Shown: piece by piece, positions 25,842 through 38,450 of the stretch
Layout: the number at the start of each line of letters is the position of its first letter
Numbering within the stretch: position 1 is the first letter of the stretch
Assembly (NCBI GenBank): GCA_019321725.1
Contig: CM033106.1
Location: 25,842,118 to 25,906,117 of the forward strand
DNA: 64,000 nucleotides
From: Paulownia fortunei
Lineage: Eukaryota; Streptophyta; Magnoliopsida; Lamiales; Paulowniaceae
Reading direction: 5' to 3'
Position numbers and translations under genes: made by a program
Notes under the pieces: generated by a model
Databases searched by the model: none
Seen by the model: only the letters and a program-made list of their open reading frames with translations
What the model was told of the DNA's origin: nothing

Positions 25842-26885
25842 CAGATGCAATAAGACACACTCCATATTCTTTACTTTTATTCTGTTATAGTAGCTCCATG
25901 CTAAGAGACATTTGAAAAAATGGTTAAACAGTGATGTTTCATCAATTACAAATTATTTTGAAGACGTTAGTTGTGTTCTCAGATGTTGGTGTATGATTGT
26001 GGATTGAATTTGCTTAATGCATATACAATGGAGAATTCGTCCCGATACTCAATACCTCTGCAGAGGGTTAAGCTCTTTTTCGGCAATTTTGAAGCCCTGT
26101 TGATTATAACTTGTAATGGTCTTGACACGAATGCCTATCGTAGTCACTAGTCAGTATTTCCATACGGTGATGACACTGAATCTTGGCAGTGAAATCATAA
26201 ATAGCTTCAAGGGAATTGAACTTCACTTTTCTGACATTCTTACTGTAGTTTTTCCTGTTGGGCTGAAAATATGCATCTATGGTAACCAAATGATGGTACC
26301 CCCCCTAGTTTAAAAAAAAGTAGTACAAATCATATATTTTCACTAATCAGTTTCTCAAGGTATTGTCCCTGAATACAAGGGTATTTGTTTGAAAGGTTCT
26401 GTGGACATGCAGACAAGTACAAACTGTTGAGCAAGTTCTTTACAAACTGTTTAGCATTGAAACCCACTCATTCTTAGTTAGTTTTCACATTTCAAAGCAT
26501 CAAAATTGCTAAAATAGAACCTTTTAGGTTGAAATTGGGAACTCCATCCCACAAGGAAAAAATCAATTGTTATGATGTTGTCATGTGTTCGATCATTTGG
26601 ATTTCATCTATATAGAATTTTATGATTTCGAGATCCTTGAAATGTGCTGAAAATCATATAATACATTTATATGAATTTAATAATATGATTTGACATTTTT
26701 ATACGACTTTCTTTACTCCATGAACACAATTAGTTGATAGACTAAGTATTTTGAATTGTTTCATATTTTACTATTTCAAATTAGTTCATCTATGGTATTT
26801 TGAAAAATTGTGAACCTATTTGTTTAAATTATCTTAACATCATTGACATTTTACTTCATCTACTTGTTCAAGTATTTTTTTAAGA

Positions 26886-28088
26886 GTAAATTACACTTAG
26901 CTCCCCTCTAAAATAACTAAATGAGCTACTCTTTCCCTCATTCTTCCAAAATATAAAAACCTTCCCTCTAGGAATGTTCTGTTAAAAAATCCTGGATGGA
27001 ATTCATGAATTTTTCACTTTGGCTTCAATGTAAAATTTTAAAAAATGGTCAAATTATAAATTTATTAAATGATCATTATTTGAGAAGTAGTGTATTTGTA
27101 ATGTTTCTATAATTAAAAGGATATCTTCGTAATATATCCTTAACTAAATTTTGTTATTCTAAAAACTAAATATATCTTTAATATAAATATCATTTTTGCC
27201 CCCAATTATATAAAAAGTGTGGAAATTTTGTAATTGAGCTCTTTAAATATTTAATGCCTATTTTTTTTTTTTTTCAGTTTCCCACCACCACCACCACCCA
27301 TGCTCTTTCTACCACTAGCCCTTCCTCCACATCTTTCTCCACTATGTTGCCCATTTCCTCTTCTTTCCTTATCAATCGCCTCTTTCTCTCTTTTAATTCT
27401 TGCATCTTCCTCGTCCGCACTCTCTTCTTCCTCCCCTCCATCCTCTCTCCCTCCCTTATGTTCCCCATTACCACCTTCAAGAATAGAATAAAAGATGGTC
27501 GGAAAAAGAAAAAGAATTGAAAGAAATAAAATGAAAATAAAAGAAAAAATGAGGGGAAAAACAAAAGGAAGATTAATTGAATTTTTTTAATATTTTAGTG
27601 TAATTATTTTTCAGAACCAGATCTATTTTCATATTTCAATATTAGAATACTAGTCAAAGTACTTAAAAAAGTTATTTTTTCATTTGACAAATTCAAGAAT
27701 TATGGGTAGTCTACTATATATATATTAGGAAAGGCGAAAAATAACCACCAATTGATAATTTTTTGGCATCAAATGGCTTAATTTTTCTATCCAAAGTTAT
27801 ATTTTTGGAACAAAATTTTATTATTTTTTGTCCATTCATGTATTTAATGATTACACTTACACACACTCTAATTTTTCAAATCTTACCTAAGGTATTGTTA
27901 AGCAAAATACAAGGACTATTGAGTTAGGATAAAATGAGAAGTTGATTATTTTTAACTTTTATTGTAATTTTTCGTTCAAAACTTTAAATGAGAAATTTTG
28001 TAAATATGGCATACTTAGAAAATATATTTTTCTAATTAGAAAAAGTTGATAATTTAATATTTTAAAAGGGGAGGTAGGTGTAATTAAT
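26886..28088. mobile_element. Candidate non-autonomous element with about 37-bp inverted repeats
   Basis: The left arm (26886-26922) contains TTACACTTAGCTCCCCTCT followed by AAAATA; the reverse complement of the right arm (28052-28088) contains TTACACCTACCTCCCCTTT followed by AAAATA. About three quarters of aligned positions match. I found no clear target-site duplication, so superfamily and exact ends are uncertain. The interior holds a long pyrimidine block followed by a purine block. Confidence 0.5.
27257..27570. repeat. Polypyrimidine block followed by a polypurine block
   Basis: On the + strand about 27257-27480 is strongly C/T-rich (TTTTTTTCAGTTTCCCACCA; CTCTTCTTCCTCCCCTCC), then 27481-27570 is strongly A/G-rich (GAAAAAGAAAAAGAATTG). 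Such strand asymmetry can form triplex or hairpin structures. It creates overlapping spurious ORFs on both strands. Confidence 0.7.
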
Positions 28089-28358
28089 TTTTTTCTCAAA
28101 TAGTAAATGGCTAATGCAGCTTAAATGAAAACTTTCGTGTAATGAGATGGACGTTTTGTCAATATTCTCAAGTGAAATACGTCCAATTTGTACACAGGTG
28201 AAAGAAGGACGGAAAAAGTGATACATACACAGTTACATATATATTCACACATACACTCACAAAATCCCCTCTCGTCACTCTCTCTCTCTCTCTATTCACA
28301 ATATTCTTCTTCTCTCTCTAAATTGTCTCTTCGACTTTCTCTCTCTATCTTTCTCTGC

Positions 28359-28391
28359 ATGGCCACTCCGAAACCCAAATTTCAAAATTAG
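28359..28391 (+). promoter_or_regulatory. Upstream ORF 1 in the UPF3 leader
   Basis: A 10-codon ORF, MATPKPKFQN, ending in TAG, lies about 160 bases before the UPF3 start in the CT-rich presumed leader. The ATG context (CTGCATGG) is moderately good (G at +4). Whether it is in the mature transcript depends on the true transcription start, which I cannot see. Confidence 0.5.
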
Positions 28392-28420
28392 GGCTCAGGG
28401 AAAAAATTTATCACCGATCG

Positions 28421-28450
28421 ATGCTGAAAAATCGCATTTCCAAGATGTAA
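28421..28450 (+). promoter_or_regulatory. Upstream ORF 2 in the UPF3 leader
   Basis: A 9-codon ORF, MLKNRISKM, ending in TAA, about 100 bases before the UPF3 ATG. With uORF 1 it could lower UPF3 translation or mark the transcript for decay. A possible acceptor (TTATTAACAG) at about 28520 could remove it if the leader is spliced. Confidence 0.45.
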
Positions 28451-28548
28451 TTTCAGGGCTTTGAAGGGGTTATCTTGACGGGAATTCGAGTTAATTATAG
28501 AGTTTTTTTTTTATTAACAGTAGAATTGGTGTTAGGGTTTTGTCGCGC

Positions 28549-31500
28549 ATGAAGGGTACGTTGGATCGAACAAAGGTGGTGCTACGGCACTTGCCGCCGA
28601 CGATTTCTCAGTTAAACCTCGTCGAGAATATTGACTTTCGCTTCTCTGGCCGCTACCATTGGCTTGCCTTTCGCCCTGGCAAATCCAGGTGAGGTTTTAG
28701 GTGTGTTTATGCTAATATAAAATGTGTTGATTGGAGTTAATGTTTTCTGGGTTTGATTAATAATTTATTTTGGGTTTATCAGGTATAAGAATGTGTATAT
28801 GTGTGGAGGGTGTGTGCTAGGTTTAGTTTGTTCCTGAGTTGAGCAGGATTCGGGTGGGCATTTGATTATTGCGTGATATCTGTGAACTTTTTGGGACAGG
28901 TTTAGGAACTTAAGTAAGGTTTTGTTCTTTTAGGTCTTCATGATTTTTTTTTTTCCTTTTAATCCGGTGTCTAGTGGATAGACTGGCATGCAAGTTGCAC
29001 ATGTAATAGGTGAAATTGTACAAGTACAAGTGCGGAGAAGACACAAAAGTTGGTTGGGAATATATTCACATTTCAGGAACTGCCCAGAATTCTGGGAGAT
29101 CCTAGAAAAGTAGTAAGATGCATTCATTTTATCAAGTGCCGGGTGGAGATCATGCTTTTGTATGATATGATCTGCTGGCTTTATTTTTCAGTTTGCTGGT
29201 TTGGGTTCTCGGGCATTAACATTATGTCGTTTATGTTGGTTTTGTCTCTATTCCTCATTTGTGTTTTCTACTGTTTGGATGGTCGTAATTAACATTATGT
29301 TGTTTTGTGTTGGTTTTGCCTCTATTTCTCGTTTATGTTACGTACGGTATTCTGAGTCAAGGGAAGAAGTTTGTCGTTATCTGGATGGGGTTATGTAACT
29401 GTTTTCTGTGAGGTTTATGCTTCTCTTGAGAAATTAAACTGTCGAGAAAAATGGAACTCAGATCCTAGAAAAGTAGTAAGATGCATTTATTTTGTGTAGG
29501 CTGGATGGAGATCACACTTTTTGCTGATATGATCTGCTGGCTTTATTTTTCAGCTTGGTTGTTTGCAGTGTCAGGCATTAACATTATGTCGTTTATGTTG
29601 GTTTTGTCTCTATGCCTCATTTCTTTACTGTACTGGTTGGATTGTTGGAATTAACATTTTTTTTTTGTTGGTTCTCCCTTGATTTCTGATTTATGTTTTG
29701 TACGATATTCTGAGTTAATGACACTGTGTCATGTTGGTGTGCAACTATTTGCTGTAAGGTTTATTCTTCTCATGAGGAAATAAACTGTTGAGAAAACTCG
29801 TAATGGGATCCTAGAAAAGTAGGAAGATGCAATTATTTTGTCTATCGAGATCATGTTTTTTTGCTGATATGATCTCTGGCTTTATTTTTCAGTTTGGTGG
29901 TTTAGGTTGTCGAGCATTAACGTTATGTCGTTTTGTGTTAGTGTTGTATCTATTCCTCATTTATGTTTTGTACTGGTTGGATTGTTGGAATTAATATTAC
30001 ATTGTTTTGTGTTAGTTTTGCCTCTATTTCTCATTTATGTTCTGTAAGAAGTTTGTTGTTATCTGCATGATGTATCATGGTAGTATGCAACTGTTTGGTG
30101 TAAGGTTTATGCTTCTCTTGAGGAATTAAACTGTTGAGAGAAATGGGATTAAAATGGTACTGCACTTATGAGGTGAACTGTTGTTTGGTGTATTGAAGAG
30201 AAATTTGATGTTGCAATGATATTCAGTGCTGTTATGTCAATGATCATTTAGATTTTAGGAATTTAATGCCCGTAAGCTTATGTCCCATGTTTCTCTGAAG
30301 AAATTTGTGGGACCATTGACAATGCAAAAGGCATCTACTTATTGCACATTCATAATCTTTTAGCTTTTAATTTAAATCCCCATCTAGTAAAGAATGTTTT
30401 TTGGAAATGGTTCTGTAGTTGTTTATCCTTACAATTGATCTCCATATTTGAGTGAGTGTATTCCATGGAATATCTGGAAGTGGAAAGATAGTCTGCTGAT
30501 TATTATACTGTGGATAAAGATAGAGCATTTGCTTGGAGACCATTGAAGAATGAATTTCATTTTCCATGCACCATTCAATTCACATGGCCTGCAACTTCTT
30601 CGGGGCTTGTGGGATGAATGAGCAAATGAGTGGTGGCAACAAGTGAATATAAGAGTGCCAAGATGTGGGACAATGAGTAGTTCGAGAAGTGAACTTAAGA
30701 TTTCCATTTCTGGGTGTTTGCTGTCATTTGTATTGGCTTCTCTTTTAGTTTTTTGGACAAGTTGCATCAATAATTGGCTTATATCTTTTATGTTTTGGTA
30801 CAAGTCTGAATTACTAGACATCTTTCCTGATGGTAACCAACTAACTATACATTTTCAAGATTTCCTTGGCTTTTGGTCTTCTGTTATCTGCTTGGAGTTA
30901 ATAAGTATGCCAAAAAGGTGCAAGCCAGGTCATAAGTGATATGCTAATCCATATCTTATGTTTTCTTATTTTAGACCTGGAAAATATCCGAATATTGGAA
31001 TGTTAAGCACCTGTTGTCAAAATATATAGGATCGAAAACCATTCCTACTTTTAGTATATTTGTTTTTTTTTGGTGGTTGGGTTTGCATCTATTTGAGAGA
31101 AAGAAACAGTTCTGTGTGAAAGCTCATCTTTATCCCATTTTCGTGAGGAAAGAGGTTTCCCAAAGTGTTATTCCATCAATAAGTGCTCAAACAACAATTT
31201 AGTTAAATTATCAAGGTATTTCTTACTCTTCCGATTTCCTCTCTGAATTCTTACATTTTCCTTTGCAGCCCGAAGCATCTGACATATTCTAGAGCTTACA
31301 TTGACTTTAATAAACCAGAAGATGTGATTGAGTTCGCTGAGTTTTTTAATGGCCATGTTTTTGTCAATGAGAAAGGTAATGTTCAAAAACGCCCTTGAAA
31401 GCAGTTCATGAGGTGGTTTGATATTCATGATTAAAGTATGATGGTCTTTTGCTCGTTTAGGCTTTTACTAGCTTCCCTTCATTGCTATGCTTGGTTGAAC

Positions 31501-34500
31501 TTATAATGCTGTTTGGTTTAATGAAGACAATCTGATTTTCTGAAAAAATCTTCATCTTATCCATTAGAAATTTTACAATTTTTTTTATCTGACTGGATAC
31601 TTGACCCCTCATTTATCTCTCTAGGAACTCAGTTTAAAACAATTGTTGAGTATGCTCCTTCACAACGTGTTCCAAAGCAATGGTCTAAGAAGGATGGTCG
31701 CGAAGGGACTATATTGAAAGGTAATATTTGTGTCTGCTGATTGCACGTGGCATAGATGCCATATCTACTTGCTTCCAATTCGTGTTAATTTGTTGACAAA
31801 CTTGTAGATCCTGAATATTTGGAGTTCCTTGAATTTCTTGCAAAGCCTGTTGAGAATCTTCCCAGTGCAGAGATACAATTGGAGAGGAAGGAAGCAGAAC
31901 GAGCAGGTCAGTCTTAAATATATAAGCTCATGTGGTGAAGTCAAGCAGACATTTGACTCATATGGAATTATAAAATGAGAACATGTTTTGAAGGTAATAT
32001 TTCAGTTTTTTTAGTTGAAGCAAACGCCCACTTTGTTTTAGGTGCTCCAAAGGATGATCCTATAGTTACTCCTTTAATGGACTATGTTCGTCAGAAAAGA
32101 GCTGCAAAGGGTGGAGCTCGGGTAGGAACCTCATCACTTTTTGCCTGACCTTTTCTTCTCCTTGTAAAACATATCTGAGCAGCTGTATTGTTGTACTTGA
32201 GAAATATAAACAATTTTTTTCACTCTTGAAATATTTTCTGGGTAATGCTCTCTATATCATCAAATTGGTTCTTATGGCAGTGTTACTTGTGCCTGTCCAA
32301 ATGCTATTATGTTTTTTTGGTAATCAAGGTTGTCTGAACAGCAAAACTTTTAGTGTCTATGACATAGCAACTGCAGGTGCCATTGATGGTTGCTCTTTTT
32401 AATTAATGCTTTTTATGCTCTCTCTCTCTCTCTCTCTCTCATTTGGAGGACAACCCAAACATTGGTTTACCCTTAGTGGGGGAAATTTTATGGGTATTCG
32501 GTATTTGCAGCTTTGAGTTATCATATTTTATATTGAGGTCAAAGAAAAAGATTTATACTTTAGAGGCGTGAGTGAAAATTATGATTTACCACGGATGAAA
32601 GCTAGCGTGACATTGAATAAAAAGGTCCACTGAGGAACAATGCTGCTGCAATGAGGAAGTTGTGGTTATGATTTGAGGCCTTTTGCTAAGTTAATTTGTT
32701 TGAGCTTATATGAAATTTTATCTGAGGGTTTTGGTGGTTGAGTTGAAATGGGTGAAGTATTAAAAGAAAAAGAAGAACCAGGAACATTTGGTAAAGCTCT
32801 AGATTTGTGGATGGGTCGAATAAATAATTTACTAACTTGTTTTTGGAGGTTTTGTCCGTAAATTCTATTTCTATTTTTGTAATGCTTTTACTTGAGGCCA
32901 TGGAGATTCTCAAAGAGCCAAAAACTACATGGAAGCTTGACCCTGTCTGGCAAAACTATTCCTTAGTCATCTTGAATGTAGGATGTGGATTCATTTCTTA
33001 ATTTACTAGACATATTTGCATTATAGTTGCGGATGCTGTTTGCTTTTTAGGTCAGTGGTAGTCGCAAGGATTCTTATTCCTTCTTTTTTCTGGTCCCTGT
33101 GGCAGTGTATACCCCTCAGACTGCTACATCTGTGATGAGCTTTTGATGGAGACAATTTATCTGTTGTATTTCTGTCAGTGTTACAGTTTTCCATGGATAA
33201 TTGTATTGTCATCTACTTGATTTGTTGCCTCTTCCTTTAGTGGAACTCTTGGAGTAATTTCTAACATGTGCCTGATTTTCTCAACCCTTGATAGAGAACT
33301 AGTTTGAATGGGAAGCCAGCTAGAAGAGTCAGTGGAATGTCATCCAGGAATCCAGTTTCAGGTTCTTCAAAAAGAGGCTCGGAAAAGAGGAGGACTTCTA
33401 CTACGATGGTAAATGGTTTTCTTAATTTTGATTTGTTCAGGCTGCTAATGATTGTAGTGTTGAGAATTGGTTCCCATCCTCAGAATGCTTTTGATGGTTT
33501 GGAACTCCCACCCCTATTAAAGTGCTGATTTTTTATCTCCAACTTAGAGCTGTGGATCCATTTCATGTATGTGATTATATTATATTCAATCAGAAAAGGA
33601 AAATGAAATGGAGTTGATAGTTGTCAAAAATCTTGACCAAAAATGGTTACACGAATAATGGACACCAAGATATAAACATAATATTGGAAAGTTGAATGAA
33701 TTTTCTGAAATGCCCTTTTCCAAGGTGGGGGTGCAATCACTTTATTGAGTGGCCTAATTTGATTTTTTTTTTCCTTTTCCTTCTTGATTGCTTTCCTATA
33801 TATGTTTGCTGAATAGTAGCATGATATCTCATATTATTCACTGCTCATGTTTGTGTTGAATTCCATTTTATACACCTTACGTGTGGTCCTTCTGATGCTG
33901 AAACTGTTTATTATTGAATGATCTGGTACTTAAGTTTTATTGTATATATAGTTCGATGTTTACCATAAAAAGCTAAGTCTGTTTATTGAGCTATATGTTT
34001 TCTTCTCCTATTTCTAATTGTTATTTTTAAATTGTTGATGGGATATGGCATTGGAACTCATTTTTCTTGTCAATTAACTGAGCTTTTTCAATAACATAAG
34101 TTTTTATGAATTAGCTTTTTTACACTTTTTTTCGTTCTGTTGACATGTTTACGTATGTGCTAGTATGTAGTGTGATATAGCATCAGAATACTAATCCAGT
34201 TTTTGATGCTTCAATGGATTTGATGGTTGTAGTATTAAAGTGTCACTGAACTGTATTTTGAGCAGTATGTATTAAGGGACAGTTCCAAGATTGTAAGCAG
34301 CAAAGACAAATCAACTTATTTACTGGTTCATAAACAAGATGATCAACAGGTCATGGACAAGTCTGCCAATTCAGCAGCTGCATCACGAAATGAAGCATTG
34401 GAAGGTGAAAGTGGTATGTTTCATTGTTGGATTCAACTACACAATGATGATAATATGTATCATGTCCATGCTAGATTATCATTGTTGTAGTTGTACTGTG

Positions 34501-37500
34501 TATATATCATCTGAATGTTGTACAAGATTAGCTAATTCATGCTATATCATATGTCATCTTGGTTTTGAATTTTTCGTAATATTGCAAGGTGGAAAATTGG
34601 GTTACATTTCTCTGTTTTGCTCAGGCTTTGTTTGTTATTTTCTTTCTTTTTCTTTTAACGCGGGTCCACATTTGTTATTTATGTGTATAATGGAATCTCT
34701 TAATATGTGCATGTCTAGGAGGTATGCACTTGTCTTGCGTATGTAATTTTAATGAGCATGCTATGGCTAAAATGGGGGTTTCACTTACCAGGCATTGTTT
34801 TCTTCTGCTGGTTGTGACATTTGATCATATAATCATCATTTCGGAAAGGGAGTTGTCTGACATTAATATTTTTTGGGACTTGAATGGATATTAATCCTAT
34901 TTGTGGATAATGATTGGGATTGTGACCATATGGGATCTGACGCCTTATTTAGGTCACAGATTGGAAGCAATGGTACTTCTTGGTTATGCAGTTTGTCTGA
35001 TTCTTTGCTTTTTGAACAACGACAGCTTATTAGTTTCCATAGAGGCTCAAAAAAAAAAAAGGAAAAAACAAATATATATATATAGAGAGAGAGGGAGGGA
35101 GGGAGGGAGGGAGAGGGGGGGGGGGGGGGGGGTCAACAAAGCATGAAATTGATGCAATAGGTTGATGAGAATCTGTTAACTTGGAGAGGACTATCCAGCC
35201 TCTTTGCCGATTTTAATTTCTTGTTGATAGGCCATAATGATGATTCATTTTATTTATGTTTTGGCCTGTTTTATATTTGCTAGATGTCATAAATTTTAGT
35301 CATGCAGATTTCTATTTTTTGCATTTGCATGCATTGTGAATGTGTTTCAGATCCTTCTAGCTACTCTTTTTTTTTTTTTTTTTGGGCGAAATGCTAATTT
35401 ACATTTTTCTTACTAAGGAGTTCAAATTTTTCTTTACTAACACTGGAGTGTGTCTGAATATGAGAATGATTTGGTCTCTCTTTCCAAAATTTTCTTCTTG
35501 TGGTAGTTACCATATCTCTTGCAGGCCTTTTATGCGATGCTATTTGATTTCTTTTAGGATCCACTGGAATTGGGAAGAAGAAAATCCTGCTTCTGAAAGG
35601 AAAAGAAAAGGAAATTTCTAATGTAAGTCTTCTATTGTTTTGTAATTATAGTAAGTCATTAGAATAAGTGAGAAAAAGGAAAAGATTTTCATAATCAGCT
35701 GTGAATCACAAATTCAGCACTTTAATCCTTTCTTTTTGGAATAGTCATGTGGTTGTGTAAGTATGAGAGCTTTATGAAGTTTTGAATACAGAAATATTTT
35801 TCTTGTGTCATTATGGGACCATGATGAGCACATGGAGAAACAAACTTTCAACATATTGAAAATGCCACAACGAAATTATGTAGAGTTGTTATTTGGAATA
35901 TACAATTTTTGAATTCCTTAGTCTTGAAGCTGTACTGGTGGCCACATATGCAATTCTGGTGACATTTGCATTTTCAATAGTAGTTCTGTTTGTATTGGAA
36001 AACTACCATTCTGAACGAGGCATAGTGAGGCTTTAGGAGTTGCACCAACCATCAACTAGTCAAGTGACCTCATCTACAGACTTTGTTGTACACCAGTTCT
36101 GACATTTAATGTGTATCTTTTCCTGAGCAGCTTCAAGTGTTCTAGTTCTGTACAATCTCATGTCATGCTTACATATTTGCAAAACCATAAGGAACTTTTT
36201 TATTTTTTTTGGTTCAGAATTAGGATTCTTATCATCCTTGAGATACATGGTGGAGGCTTGAGTATCATTTCAAACTGGTGCGAAAAAATGATTTTGTGAA
36301 GTCTTATCAAAATGATATCCGTCATGTTTAAAATAAGAGGAAAAACATGAAATTACTGTTTTAACTGTAACTTACCAATGCCATTGATATATTGCGAATT
36401 GACTTGTTACTATTCCTTGTTTGCCGCCTTTGTTTTAATGTGTCAGACCCTAATGGATGGGCTTCTTCTGAAGTTCTTCTAGTTAGAGGTAGGTACATAT
36501 TCCAGGCCTTTTGGACTTAGAAAAATGTCCCCTTTCAAATAAGTACTGGGATAATCTTGTCTTGTCAACTGCCTGCACTATTGTCTTCTATGTTGGAGCT
36601 CTTGCCAGTTGATTAAAATGAAATTTCAGTGTCAATCAACTTAGCAAGAAAGGCCCTATAGTTCTTTTTATCTCCACCTTCTTCATTTTATGTCGATATG
36701 AGGTCGTGATCTATCTTAATTAATGAAACAATGCTTGTTAGTAAACCCTGGTTTGCATAAATTATATGTGACTATAAGTTGATGACAATTAGCTTGTTGG
36801 ATACTCTTTTTACAACTCTATGGGAAATAGTAATCATTTGTTAATACAGGAAATAACACTGCTTTAATTGTGTTGGTCAAACGTCACTGAAACGAGTACC
36901 CCCCTATATGTTTTTCTTTAATCGTGCTTCTGTCTTCTGGAGACAAACTGACAAGCTGACATCTTGTGTGAATCATATGCTGGGCCGTAGAAGAATATAT
37001 AATACTGCAGGCTTAGCTCTGTAGGCCAATGTAGCTGAATTAGATGTTTTTTCTTGGACTCAGCTTTTACCTTAAGTAATGTTGAGGGAGAACTTGAAAA
37101 GCCTCCACTGGGCAGAAATTGCGCCTTTAGTTGTTCTGTTGACTGACATGATTTTGAAGCACTCTAGGCACTATTTTACTGAGTATGGATGATGCCATTA
37201 TGTTAGGCACTACCTAATGAATGTCTCGTGATAAATCCATTTGAATGCATGACTTTGCAATTTTTATTGCTGCTATTGGAGTTTTTGAGGTTAGAGTGAA
37301 AGAAAAGAAACCATGATTTCTGTTTTATTTCTTCTGTAGGTTTCTGGTGGTTCATTACTGCAGCAGAATGCAGCAACTCCTGCCAAAACTTCACATAATT
37401 CTGCTCCTCCAAAACAGAATCAGCGACGTGAAGCTAGTGGAAGGATCATCAGGAGCATTCTTCTTACCAGGGATACTAGTCAGAATCAACCATCATCGGG

Positions 37501-38450
37501 GTCTCAATCAGAACTGCGAATCCAGACTTCTAATCAGGACAGGGACAAAAAACCTCCTCGACCCCCTAGTCTGCAGTCATTTCAGAAGGATACAAATGGC
37601 GCTCCTGAGGATAAGGTAGTCTGCAATGATTTGCATGCTGTCCCTACAGAGAAGCTGGAAAGACGGACAAGGAACAAGGATAGGCCTGATCGTGGTGTTT
37701 GGACTCCTCTTCGGCGTTCAGATGGATCACATGCAAGTGATGAATCGTTATCATCGTCTGCTTCCCAAACGTCTCAAGCAATGGATTCGGCAGAAGGTGT
37801 AGACATAAGACAAGAATTTTCTTGGATTTCAATAGGATAGGTTTCATATTCTACTGAAATGATTATTTTCCTTGTCCCAACCACTTCTTGGAAATTGACA
37901 ATTATCATCATGCTAAAGGTGCCTTTGATTCTATGTTATCAAGTCTTAGGTTTATATATGAATTCTTTGGCTTTTCAGGAACTCATGTAGAAATGAAACA
38001 TGACACGCTGGTTACCCGTGCTGGTGAGTACAGACCAATTGGAAGTGGTCGTGGCAGTCATTACTCTGCTGACAATGGTTAGTGTTTCCTCCAGAGTTTG
38101 GAGCCAGAAGTGATTATATAATCCTTTACCTTCATTCATACTGATGGTTTATGAAATACTATGATTCTTCAATTTGAATGCTTTACCTTTGAAACTATAG
38201 GGTCTTATAGGCAGGGGGGTCGCCGTGGCTCAGCTTATAATGTCAAGGATGCAGATGGCTCTTCAATTGTAGAGGGAAAACCTTTGAAAAGAGGAGGTTC
38301 TTCTGGCTATGGTCCGCATGAGGTATGCTACACTTCAATCTAACAACTTTCACTCACTCCATTCATTTAGATTGTACGTTTGCTAATTTTTGTATCTCCA
38401 CACACTTTCAGAAACAAGTGTGGGTCCAAAAGTCCAGTTCCGGTACATAG
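28549..38450 (+). CDS. UPF3: UPF3, regulator of nonsense transcripts, 521 aa, 12 exons
   Basis: Core factor of nonsense-mediated mRNA decay, bridging exon-junction complexes and UPF2/UPF1 and shuttling between nucleus and cytoplasm. Exons: 28549-28688, 31269-31375, 31625-31720, 31808-31906, 32042-32121, 33295-33408, 34266-34413, 35558-35622, 37340-37796, 37979-38077, 38201-38322, 38412-38450. They sum to 1566 nt, 521 codons plus stop, in frame; Arabidopsis UPF3 is about 480 aa. The N-terminal Smg4/UPF3 RNA-recognition-like domain spans about 1-165: KVVLRHLPPTISQ, DFRFSGRYHWLAFRPGKSR, HLTYSRAYIDFNKPEDVIEF, FVNEKGTQFKTIVEYAPSQR, then LEFLAKPVENLPSAE. The rest is low-complexity, basic and Ser/Gly/Arg-rich, with KERE-type clusters (LERRTRNKDRPDRGVWTPLR) and a conserved-looking end KQVWVQKSSSGT. 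All introns are GT-AG. Intron 1 (2.6 kb) carries a triplicated repeat. Two uORFs precede the start. Confidence 0.95.
29098..30150. repeat. Three tandem copies of a 345-365-bp unit in UPF3 intron 1
   Basis: Units start at 29098, 29461 and 29807, each opening GATCCTAGAAAAGTAG and closing with a segment like TTATGCTTCTCTTGAG followed by AAACTGT(T/C)GAGA. Each carries GGCTTTATTTTTCAG (ends 29191, 29553, 29892) and a TTAACATTATGTCGTTTATG block. Within a unit that TTAACATTATG block is itself repeated about 80 bases on, so the unit arose from a smaller duplication. Copies have diverged, indicating an old event. Confidence 0.88.
32418..32440. repeat. (CT)n microsatellite
   Basis: Perfect CT run of about 11 units in UPF3 intron 5. 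Confidence 0.9.
35065..35132 (+). repeat. Compound microsatellite: (TA)n, (GA)n, (GGGA)n and (G)18 in UPF3 intron 7
   Basis: A continuous low-complexity block: an A run, then TATATATATATA, GAGAGAGA, several GGGA units and eighteen G at 35115-35132. It lies in the sense strand of UPF3 intron 7 (34414-35557), about 425 bases before the acceptor, and could form a G-quadruplex in the pre-mRNA. Confidence 0.88.

Larger units (their letters stand above)
25842..28548. other. Intergenic region between PheRS alpha and UPF3
   Basis: Begins with the 3' untranslated region of the synthetase gene. No gene is supported. A candidate inverted-repeat element occupies about 26886-28088. From about 28190 the sequence becomes CT-rich and is the probable UPF3 leader with two upstream ORFs. 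The long open frames at 27250-27565 on both strands are low-complexity Ser/Leu/Pro or Lys/Arg/Glu runs, not genes. Confidence 0.6.

Noticed and set aside
27254..27564. Overlapping open frames on both strands near 27.3-27.5 kb
   Set aside because: Low-complexity Ser/Leu/Pro and Lys/Arg/Glu/Phe strings made by the pyrimidine/purine block; no domain, no conserved motif.
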